From Candidatus Altarchaeales archaeon (lineage in GTDB: Archaea; Altiarchaeota; Altiarchaeia; IMC4; SCGC-AAA252-I15): DNA of 5,466 bases. The notes beneath the pieces were generated by a model. The model made no database searches. It saw only the letters and a program-made list of their open reading frames with translations, and was not told the DNA's origin. Of the stretch, positions 1 to 5,433 are shown piece by piece. The stretch is from positions 1 through 5,466 of the forward strand of contig WJJK01000050.1 in the NCBI GenBank assembly GCA_014729705.1, written 5' to 3'. Made by a program: the position numbers and the translations under genes. How positions within the stretch are numbered: the first letter of the stretch is position 1; each line of letters opens with the position of its first letter.

Positions 1-1
1 C

Positions 2-1204
2 CACACGAAAGCATACCCCCTGCCCTCAAAGAAACAGTGCGTCAAAGAAGCCATCTATGTTTTCGAGGACATCTCGATTTCTAAGAACGCCGAAGAAAAA
101 GTCAGGTACTCGGAACAGAAATACCGCACAACCATCAACTCCATGCGAGACGGGATACATGTCGTAGATGACAATCTAACCATATTATTAGCCAACAAGG
201 CTTTAGTCGACTGGAACAAGAGACTGGGGTTAACCTGCCAGGTTGTTGGGAAAAACCTGAAAAAAGTATACCCCTTTTTAGGCGATTTAGTTGAGGGGGA
301 GTATAAACGCGTTTTTGAATCAGGCAGGATTATGATCACAGAAGAACAAAACAAGGTTAAAGACAGGGTTTTCACGACTGAAACCCGTAAAATACCCGTC
401 AGGGAGGGGGATAGAACAATCCGGGTTGTCACGGTTATACGGGATATTACTCAGAGGAAAAACGCGGAAAAATCCTTGATTAAATACGCTAAAAGCTTAA
501 GTGAAGCAAACAGAAAGCTTGAAGCTTTAAACGAAAACAAAGCACAATTCATATCCATCGCAAGCCATGAACTTAAAACCCCGATAACGATAATCAAGGG
601 ATACGCCGACGCATTGGATATGGAGGGACTAGGCGAGTTAACCGCCAAACAAAAAAAAGTGGCAGGCAAGATCTCCAAAAAAACCATGCATCTTGCCGAG
701 ATGGTAGATTTAATGCTTGATTTAAGCAGAATCGAGTTAGGGCAGTTTAGGCTTCAGAAAAAAACCGTGAACCTAAGCAGGTTAACCCAGGAATTATTTG
801 AGGACTTCAGATACCGCGCACAAGAAAAAGAAATCGAGTTCTCCAAAAGAATCCATAAAAACATCCGCAAAAAAATCGATGACGCGCGGATAAAACAGGT
901 TTACACAAACCTTTTGGATAATGCATTCAAATACACGCCCCGGGGGGGCAAAGTTAAACTAAGCCTCACAAAAAAAGGGGATTACGCTGTATTCAGGGTC
1001 TGCGACACTGGGATTGGCATACCCCAAGAACATTTTGAGGAGGTTTTCAAGCCTTTCTCATGCGTGGATGGAAGCAGAACCCGTAAACAAGGGGGAGTGG
1101 GGTTGGGGCTTGCCATAGTAAAACAGATCACTGAACTTCACGGCGGACAGGTATTCGTCAAAAAAAGGTCTAAAGGCACCTGCTTCGAAGTCCAACTTCC
1201 TTAA
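2..1204 (+). CDS. PAS-domain sensor histidine kinase, 5' end cut by window edge
   Basis: This is the C-terminal 400 residues of a sensor histidine kinase. The frame is open to the left edge and ends at TAA, so an ATG at 143 is internal and not the start. Numbering from the codon at 2, residues 1-35 are the tail of one PAS/PAC domain (VFEDISISKNAEEK). Residues about 40-155 are a second PAS domain ending in the PAC motif VIRDITQRKNAEKS. A short helical linker leads to HisKA with SHELKTP, where His189 (codon 566-568) is the phospho-acceptor and E190 and T193 match the phosphatase ExxT pattern. The HATPase domain has an N box (NLLDNAFKYTP, Mg-ligand Asn307), G1 (DTGIGIP), F box (FKPF) and G2 (GGVGLGLAI), so it looks active. 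No membrane segment is visible in this part, so it probably senses a cytoplasmic or bound-cofactor signal. No receiver domain follows and no response regulator is adjacent. The ligand is unknown. Confidence 0.96.
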   Translation, partial: HTKAYPLPSKKQCVKEAIYVFEDISISKNAEEKVRYSEQKYRTTINSMRDGIHVVDDNLTILLANKALVDWNKRLGLTCQVVGKNLKKVYPFLGDLVEGEYKRVFESGRIMITEEQNKVKDRVFTTETRKIPVREGDRTIRVVTVIRDITQRKNAEKSLIKYAKSLSEANRKLEALNENKAQFISIASHELKTPITIIKGYADALDMEGLGELTAKQKKVAGKISKKTMHLAEMVDLMLDLSRIELGQFRLQKKTVNLSRLTQELFEDFRYRAQEKEIEFSKRIHKNIRKKIDDARIKQVYTNLLDNAFKYTPRGGKVKLSLTKKGDYAVFRVCDTGIGIPQEHFEEVFKPFSCVDGSRTRKQGGVGLGLAIVKQITELHGGQVFVKKRSKGTCFEVQLP

Positions 1205-1210
1205 ATGACC

Positions 1211-1217
1211 TTTTTTT
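1211..1217 (+). terminator. Oligo-T terminator after the histidine kinase
   Basis: A run of seven T residues begins six bases after the kinase stop codon, and a second T5 run follows at 1238-1242. Archaeal RNA polymerase terminates at oligo-T stretches on the non-template strand without needing a hairpin, so this is a plausible end of the kinase transcript. No strong stem was seen in front of it. Confidence 0.5.
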
Positions 1218-1290
1218 ACCCCAAAAATATCCGCAGGTTTTTGATTGGGGCAGTTGAATAACAAAAAGGGGGTAGGAGGTGTTTGGAGGG

Positions 1291-1300
1291 AAAAATATTT
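1291..1300 (+). promoter_or_regulatory. Possible TATA-like element upstream of the small ORF pair
   Basis: The A/T-only stretch AAAAATATTT interrupts an otherwise G-rich leader. Its centre lies about 26 bp before the ATG at 1322, where an archaeal TATA box for a very short leader would sit. Against this, an SD-like run lies between it and the ATG, which would then be only partly transcribed. A similar AAAAATAT lies at 1223-1230 and would give a leader that includes all the SD motifs. Neither is strong. Confidence 0.25.
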
Positions 1301-1301
1301 T

Positions 1302-1313
1302 GGAGGAGAGGTG
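1302..1313 (+). promoter_or_regulatory. Shine-Dalgarno region for the 28-residue ORF
   Basis: GGAGGAGAGGTG contains GAGGTG, which is complementary to the archaeal 16S rRNA 3' end (SD consensus GGAGGTGAT), ending 8 nt before the ATG at 1322. This spacing is ideal and is the main reason for taking the tiny ORF seriously. Further SD-like motifs lie just upstream: GGAGGTG at 1275-1281 and GGAGGG at 1285-1290. Confidence 0.5.
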
Positions 1314-1321
1314 CCAAGGAT

Positions 1322-1408
1322 ATGGAGCCGAAAACACTGATGCAGGTGATTGAATTAGTTTTTTATGCCCTTTTTTTGTTTGAATGCCTGCTTTACGGGG
1401 TGCGTTAG
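1322..1408 (+). CDS. Hypothetical 28-residue membrane microprotein
   Basis: A tiny ORF, not recognised as any family. It starts at ATG with a well-spaced SD (GAGGTG, 8-nt spacer) and ends at TAG. The peptide has a short polar start (MEPKT), then a continuous hydrophobic stretch from about residue 9 to 27 rich in L, F, V and Y (for example LVFYALFLF) with one Glu and one Cys, and ends in Arg. This would make a single membrane-spanning helix. It lies 117 bp after the kinase and 3 bp before a second small ORF in the same frame, so the two may be translationally coupled. The in-frame TAG joining them raises the alternative of one longer product if TAG is read through. A chance ORF cannot be excluded at this length, so the support is the SD and the hydrophobic pattern only. 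Confidence 0.4.
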   Translation: MEPKTLMQVIELVFYALFLFECLLYGVR

Positions 1409-1411
1409 AGG

Positions 1412-1576
1412 ATGTTGATTGAACTAAAAACATTCTTCTACGGCATCAAGGTGGTGAAGCTACTGTTAGCTTTAGGTGTTGCCGCTAAAGTCAGGGAAGT
1501 TTTCACGTCAAAGGGGGCAGCCAAAAAACGCGAAACCCGCCTTCAGCTTGCAGGCGCCTCTTCTTTGGGGAAGTGA
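1412..1576 (+). CDS. Hypothetical 54-residue basic/amphipathic small protein
   Basis: A small ORF of no recognised family, from ATG at 1412 to TGA at 1576. An SD-like GGGGTG lies at 1397-1402 with a 9-nt spacer, inside the end of the preceding tiny ORF, whose TAG is only 3 bp before this ATG. That arrangement suggests coupled translation. The N-terminal half is a hydrophobic or amphipathic helix (FFYGIKVVKLLLALGVAA) that could be a membrane segment or lie on the membrane surface. The C-terminal half is strongly basic (KGAAKKRETR). Its last 34 bp overlap the 3' end of the convergent lipoprotein gene, which weakens the case for the final residues or for the whole ORF. It is in the same frame as the upstream 28-residue ORF, so a TAG read-through fusion would give an 83-residue, two-helix product. 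Confidence 0.4.
   Translation: MLIELKTFFYGIKVVKLLLALGVAAKVREVFTSKGAAKKRETRLQLAGASSLGK
1523..1528 (-). terminator. Oligo-T terminator after the lipoprotein gene
   Basis: On the minus strand a T6 run lies about 15 bp beyond the lipoprotein stop codon, preceded by a G/C-rich segment. It is a plausible archaeal oligo-T terminator. It falls inside the convergent 54-residue ORF. Confidence 0.4.
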
Positions 1577-2043
1577 ATGAAGATTGCTTTATCGGTGACG
1601 TCTAAGACCTCCGCAGGACCCCTTACCGTATCTACCTTCTGCCCCGCCTCAGCAGGCAGGTGTATGAGAATGTGGGTTTCGTTGGTGAGTATGTTGCTTG
1701 GGCCGAATACGGTTTCAATGGTAGTGTTGGGGGTGGGGGAATACTTAAAGATTATCTGGGAATCAGATACATTAATTACCTGCATAGGCCAGTCCACATA
1801 ACTTGTGTTTTCTTGGGGAGCCTGGAAAACCATCCCAGGTATGGGTTGCACGCCGAAGTCCTCTATGAACCTTTCAACCGAGGCATTGTTTATTCTTGGA
1901 ATTGAATTCACTTTAGGCCAGGTTTCAAAGGAGCCGGTCAAAGAATCTTGGGTTGTGGAGGTGGAGGTAGTCTGCATGTGCGGCTGGTTTAGGCAGGCGC
2001 ACAAGAGTATGAGCGGGAGTGTGAAACAAATGCTTTTTTCCAT
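1543..2043 (-). CDS. Predicted lipoprotein with FKBP insert-domain-like repeats
   Basis: A 166-residue exported protein. Residues 1-16 are a short hydrophobic signal (K3 only as charge, then FTLPLILL) ending in a lipobox-like LCAC with Cys17 as the probable lipidated residue. A Thr/Ser-rich linker follows (residues 24-34). The mature part has five N-X-S/T sequons (N53, N79, N91, N106, N121), consistent with an archaeal surface glycoprotein. Residues about 68-161 are short beta-type units. The segment around residues 49-75 (IPR...FGVQPIPGMVFQA) and the G-x-x-V-x-T-x-x-GPA-x-V pattern near 134-146 recall the insert-in-flap region of archaeal long-type FKBP prolyl isomerases. However, the catalytic FKBP core and the NHPLAG motif are absent, so isomerase activity is unlikely. 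A surface chaperone or binding role is only inference. The ATG at 2043 is preferred because it precedes the signal peptide and sits 28 bp from a TATA box. No SD is present. Confidence 0.82.
   Translation of the reverse strand: MEKSICFTLPLILLCACLNQPHMQTTSTSTTQDSLTGSFETWPKVNSIPRINNASVERFIEDFGVQPIPGMVFQAPQENTSYVDWPMQVINVSDSQIIFKYSPTPNTTIETVFGPSNILTNETHILIHLPAEAGQKVDTVRGPAEVLDVTDKAIFIHFPKEEAPAS
1561..1725 (-). repeat. Tandem 26-27 residue protein repeat inside the lipoprotein
   Basis: Lipoprotein residues 107-132 (1648-1725) and 135-161 (1561-1641) align with one gap. They share T-V-x-G-P, then L, T, I-x-I-H-x-P and a final E, about 11 identical positions. A more divergent first unit (residues 69-103, GMVFQA to KYSP) may belong to the same series. 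This looks like an internal duplication of a beta-hairpin-sized unit. Confidence 0.6.
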
Positions 2044-2055
2044 CGTCAGCTAATT

Positions 2056-2062
2056 AAAAAAA
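2056..2062 (-). terminator. Oligo-T tract after smc, inside the next gene's promoter
   Basis: On the minus strand a T7 run lies 26 bp beyond the smc stop codon and between the TATA box and start codon of the lipoprotein gene. It could end smc transcripts and at the same time form part of the initiation region of the next gene. Confidence 0.4.
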
Positions 2063-2067
2063 CAGGC

Positions 2068-2074
2068 TATATAA
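2068..2074 (-). promoter_or_regulatory. Archaeal TATA box of the lipoprotein gene
   Basis: TTATATA on the minus strand (context AAGTTATATAGCC) has its centre 28 bp upstream of the ATG at 2043. Archaeal transcription usually starts about 25 bp downstream of the TATA centre, which places the start within a few bases of the ATG. Together with the lack of an SD this predicts a leaderless or nearly leaderless mRNA. The preceding purine-rich GGGGTAAG may serve as the TFB recognition element, although it does not match a strong consensus. Confidence 0.65.
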
Positions 2075-2088
2075 CTTACCCCTTTTTT

Positions 2089-5000
2089 TTAAGCCATCTC
2101 AACGCCCACTATCTGGCTTACGCCGTCAACCATTGTAACCCCTATCGCCGACTGCATGTAGCGCATCATCTGGTTGTTGTGGGTTACCATGAGAAACTGT
2201 GTTCCGGAGTCTGCAAGCATCTTAGCTAATCTACTGCTGTTGGTTTTATCCAGCGCCGCATCCAGTTCGTCTACGATGTAGAAGTGGCTGGGTTTATACT
2301 GCTGGATGGCAAGGAGAAATGCAGCGGAAGTAAGGGTCTTCTCCCCGCCGCTCATAGCGTCAAGGCTCATGATTTTCTTGGCCTTAGGACTTGCCTTAAT
2401 CCCCAGCCCGCTATCGGAGATGTTTCCAGGGTTGTCAAGCGTCAGTGTGCCGCGGCCCTCCGATAAGTCGGCGAATATCCGCTCAAAATTCTCTTTCACT
2501 TTGTTGAAGGCCTCCATGAAGGTTTTGGTTTTCTTCTCCTCGATTTTAGCCATGAAATCATAGATAGAGGAACGCTCCTGCTTTAAGACCTCAAGCTTCT
2601 CCATCGTATCGTCGTACTCTTTTTTCACGATATCGTAGGTGTCTATGGCTTTAAGGTTAACGCTCCCGTATTCTTCCAGACTAGATTCAAGTTCCTCCGC
2701 CTTCTGCTGGAGGTTTTTAATGGAATCTTCCAGGAGCTCGACTTCGTCGTATTTATTGTATTCCCTGTTAAGATCCTCAAGCCGGGTCTCGATTTTAGCC
2801 TGCTCGATGTTGATGGAGGATAACTCCGAGTCTATGGCACCGATCCGGTGCTGGGTTTCCCCAGTCTTCTGGGAATCCTCTGCTAACTGATCCTCAAGCT
2901 CCTGTTTTTGCCGCTCGATTTTCTCAACCTCAACATAGAGGTTCTGGCTTTCAGATCGAAGCCTTTCAAGTTTCTTTTGGAGCTCAGACTCCAGTTCTTC
3001 CCCCTCACCTAACCTCTGGGTTAACTGGGTTTCCTGTTGCTTGGTTTCAGCTAAAAGGCTTTGGTTTTCTCTTAACCTAGCAGATAAATGCAGTTTCCTC
3101 TCAGACTCCCTTGCGCACTCCACCTCAAGATTTCTCACCTGGTTTTGCAGTTCAACGTGTGAATCGTCTCTATCGGTTTTTTGTTGCGCTAATAGAGGTT
3201 TAAGCTCGCCTTCCAGCCTTTTTATGTCTGCTGCAAGCTGGTGCACCCTGTTTTTATCATGGGTTCTCTGGGTTTCAAGATCATTTAACTGCCGGTCAAA
3301 AGACTTGATCTGGGAGTCTAAGTTGGTTTGGCGTTCTGCCTGGATTTGTTTCTCAAGCCTTAATTGATCCAGGGTTTGATGGTTTTCTGAAACCCTGTTT
3401 CGGTTTTCCCTAAGCTGCCTGAATCTTGTGTCTTTTTCGGATTCAAGTTCCTCAAGCAGTTTATGCAAGCTTGTTTTCTCCTCAGACAGTTTTTGGAGCT
3501 GAGCCTCAAGCTGAGACAGGTCATGGAAACCAAAGGATTGTTTTTTTACGTGGCCGCCGCTCATCACCCCCGTTGACTCAATCAAATCACCTTCCAAGGT
3601 GACCATCCTGCGGGAGCCGATGCCTATTTTTTTGGCGCACGATATGTCGTCTACGATCAGGGTATCTCGGTAGATGAAGTCGAATACTCTTCTGAATTTA
3701 GGTTTGCAGTCTATGTAGTCGCAGGCTAATCCTATCGCTTCACCGTGGTTTCCCCCTCCCGCCTTAGGATTTATTTTATCCAGAGGTAGAAACGTCGCCC
3801 TGCCTGTTTTTTTGTCGCGCAAGTATTTTATGCATTTAGCTGCGACGTCAACGTCTTCAACAACGATATACTGCATGCGGCCGCCTGCCGCAACCTCAAG
3901 GGGAAGCTCGTATTCTTTTTTGGTCACGGTTCCAAGCTGATAAATCGGGCCGTGTATGCCAGGCAGCACCTTCTTGAGGTTAAGTATTGCTGCAACCGCC
4001 TCACGCAAACCCCCGCTTGCGTTTTTTATGGTCTCTATCTCGGTTTTCCTGGATTCATGGGCGATTTTTTTTTCTTCAAGTCTCTTTTGAGCGTCAGACA
4101 ACCTGGTCTGAAGCAGGTTGTATTTCTCCTCGCTCGCCTTGAATTCATCCAACACCTTTTTGTTTGCTTTCTCTGATTCAACGAGCTGGTTTCTGAGTTT
4201 AAGCCCTTCCTTCTGAAGCTGGGTGTTCTGTCTGCTGCAATCCTTTTGCCTTTCAACCAGATCATCATATCTGGCTTTTTTCTCAGACAACGATTCCTTC
4301 AGGCTTTGTTGTGTGGCTTTTTTCTCAGACAACTCATACCTTAAAGTGTTTATCTCATCCAGTATTTTTGTGTCGCCTTGCGCCGCTAAAAGGGGTTTAA
4401 GTTCCCTGTTTTTGGATTCAATTAAGGCGTTTTTTTCCGCGACCACCGCCTCGATTTTTTTTGTTTCCAAGCTGATTTGCTCGTTTTCTGCATTAATCTT
4501 TTGGGTTCTTTGTGAAAGTTTTTTTAATTCATCTTGTAGGTACTGGTTTCTATCCTGTCGTCTAAGAAGCTCGCCGTGAAGCTGAGCGATCTTTGAATCC
4601 CCCCTCTCCTGCTGTAGCTTCTTTATTTTCTCGTTGGCTTGCTTGATTTGGTCGGTCTTCCCCCTTATGATTTGATCGGCGTCGTGGATTCCCTGACGCA
4701 GGTTTTCCTTCTCCCCTTCAAGCGCGGATTTGGATTCCGTTAGTTTCTCGTCCCTCTTGGCAAGGCTTTGTATCTCCTTGTGAAGTAGGGTGGCTCTGCA
4801 TCTTCGAAGATTGGTTCGGGCGCTCTGGTAATCCAACGCCTCCTTACGCTCCCTGGACAATTCTTTGAGGTATCCCTGTTTTTCACCTAAAATAATGTGG
4901 GTCTGGGATATCCGCTCCTCCACCTTGTCAAGCTCCCTTAAAGCCTTCTCTTTCTTAGCGTCATATTCTGCTATGCCGCATAGGTTGTCGATGATAACCC

Positions 5001-5433
5001 GCCTCTGCTGGGGGCGCATGTCAATAACCTTAGTCACGTCATCCTGCAGTATGATGTTGTATTCATTGTCTCCCACCAAATCTATTATCTGCTGGCGGGT
5101 GGCGCGTTGATCCCCGATCTTGTAGGTGCTTTTACCCTCCCTATCCACTATCCGGGTTAACTTATGGCGTCTGCCTGAATCCTCCTCTAAAGTGATTGAG
5201 ACCACAGCTTTTTTGGCTGGTGATTGGTGGACTCCGCCGTTGAAAATCAGCTCCTGGATGTTGGCTGCCCTAAGGCCCCTTGACTGTCCGAAGACGAAGC
5301 ACACCGCCTCGGTGATGTTGCTTTTGCCCGAGCCGTTTGGGCCTACGATTCCGGTGAATTGATGGGGGAATACGAGCGTCGTTTTATCCCGGAAACTCTT
5401 AAACCCCTTTAACTCGATTTTCGCAAGCCGCAT
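2089..5433 (-). CDS. smc: Chromosome segregation protein SMC (complete)
   Basis: A complete 1114-residue SMC ATPase, which as a homodimer binds and organises chromosomal DNA, probably with kleisin ScpA. The N-terminal head begins MRLAKIELKGFKSF, the canonical SMC start, and has Walker A GPNGSGKSN (31-39), the R-loop region RGLRA (52-56) and Q-loop Gln130. Residues about 160-475 form the first coiled-coil arm. The hinge spans about 476-632 (PGIHGPIYQL, EVAAGGRMQYIV, STGVMSGGH). The return arm is about 633-985. The C-terminal head has the signature MSGGEKT (1027-1033), Walker B FYIVDELDAALD (D1055, E1056, D-loop D1062) and switch His1085. All catalytic residues are present. It is somewhat shorter than the roughly 1170-1190 residues usual for archaeal SMC. 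The Q-loop reads LQDDV where most SMCs have QGD. No SD precedes the ATG, and only 33 bp of A-rich upstream sequence is visible. No scpA or scpB follows it. Confidence 0.98.
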   Translation of the reverse strand: MRLAKIELKGFKSFRDKTTLVFPHQFTGIVGPNGSGKSNITEAVCFVFGQSRGLRAANIQELIFNGGVHQSPAKKAVVSITLEEDSGRRHKLTRIVDREGKSTYKIGDQRATRQQIIDLVGDNEYNIILQDDVTKVIDMRPQQRRVIIDNLCGIAEYDAKKEKALRELDKVEERISQTHIILGEKQGYLKELSRERKEALDYQSARTNLRRCRATLLHKEIQSLAKRDEKLTESKSALEGEKENLRQGIHDADQIIRGKTDQIKQANEKIKKLQQERGDSKIAQLHGELLRRQDRNQYLQDELKKLSQRTQKINAENEQISLETKKIEAVVAEKNALIESKNRELKPLLAAQGDTKILDEINTLRYELSEKKATQQSLKESLSEKKARYDDLVERQKDCSRQNTQLQKEGLKLRNQLVESEKANKKVLDEFKASEEKYNLLQTRLSDAQKRLEEKKIAHESRKTEIETIKNASGGLREAVAAILNLKKVLPGIHGPIYQLGTVTKKEYELPLEVAAGGRMQYIVVEDVDVAAKCIKYLRDKKTGRATFLPLDKINPKAGGGNHGEAIGLACDYIDCKPKFRRVFDFIYRDTLIVDDISCAKKIGIGSRRMVTLEGDLIESTGVMSGGHVKKQSFGFHDLSQLEAQLQKLSEEKTSLHKLLEELESEKDTRFRQLRENRNRVSENHQTLDQLRLEKQIQAERQTNLDSQIKSFDRQLNDLETQRTHDKNRVHQLAADIKRLEGELKPLLAQQKTDRDDSHVELQNQVRNLEVECARESERKLHLSARLRENQSLLAETKQQETQLTQRLGEGEELESELQKKLERLRSESQNLYVEVEKIERQKQELEDQLAEDSQKTGETQHRIGAIDSELSSINIEQAKIETRLEDLNREYNKYDEVELLEDSIKNLQQKAEELESSLEEYGSVNLKAIDTYDIVKKEYDDTMEKLEVLKQERSSIYDFMAKIEEKKTKTFMEAFNKVKENFERIFADLSEGRGTLTLDNPGNISDSGLGIKASPKAKKIMSLDAMSGGEKTLTSAAFLLAIQQYKPSHFYIVDELDAALDKTNSSRLAKMLADSGTQFLMVTHNNQMMRYMQSAIGVTMVDGVSQIVGVEMA
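3181..3207 (-). repeat. Proline motif ELKPLLAQQ in SMC return arm
   Basis: SMC residues 743-751. Pro746 is the only proline in the C-terminal coiled-coil arm (about 633-985). The 27-bp coding stretch matches 21 of 27 bases of the copy at 4378-4404 in the outgoing arm. It lies about 115 residues from the hinge and probably marks a break or bend in the coiled coil. Confidence 0.7.
4272..4333 (-). repeat. Direct repeat with 42-bp period in SMC coiled coil
   Basis: The 20-base word tggcttttttctcagacaac (plus-strand reading) occurs at 4272-4291 and again, identically, at 4314-4333. The period of 42 bp is 14 codons, exactly two heptads. It encodes LSEKKA at SMC residues 368-373 and 382-387, so coiled-coil register is kept. 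Confidence 0.8.
4378..4404 (-). repeat. Proline motif ELKPLLAAQ in SMC outgoing arm
   Basis: SMC residues 344-352. Pro347 is the only proline in the N-terminal coiled-coil arm (about 160-475). It lies about 128 residues before the hinge, close to the mirror position of the ELKPLLAQQ motif in the return arm, so the two would lie near each other in the antiparallel coiled coil. Confidence 0.7.

Noticed and set aside
947..958. CCCCGGGGGGGC run in the kinase as a possible frameshift site or assembly error
   Set aside because: The reading frame continues correctly through it into the conserved N-box-to-G1 region, so there is no sign of a frameshift.
143..1204. Kinase gene starting at the ATG at 143
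   Set aside because: The same frame is open to position 2 and encodes a recognisable PAC-domain end before this ATG, so the Met is internal and the gene is truncated by the window edge.
1058..1264. Minus-strand 68-residue open frame antisense to the kinase ATPase domain
   Set aside because: It is the antisense shadow of conserved G1/G2-box coding sequence and has no start signals.
1279..1356. GTG/TTG-started 25-codon frame beginning next to the perfect GGAGGTG
   Set aside because: The GTG lies inside the SD motif and no start codon has suitable spacing. The peptide has no recognisable pattern.
1170..1433. Minus-strand 87-residue open frame across the kinase 3' end and the intergenic region
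   Set aside because: It overlaps the certain kinase gene by 35 bp, has no SD or TATA box, and its sequence (many K, S and P, no domain-like pattern) looks like antisense of A/G-rich DNA. The plus-strand tiny ORFs have better start signals.
1577..2053. Plus-strand open frames of 74-82 residues over the lipoprotein gene
   Set aside because: The minus-strand frame has a signal peptide, sequons, internal protein repeats and a well-placed TATA box. The plus-strand frames have none of these.
3041..4579. Several plus-strand open frames rich in S, F, C and L within smc
   Set aside because: They are the antisense of heptad-rich coiled-coil codons (E, K, Q, L), which tends to leave long open frames. 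SMC itself is unambiguous.
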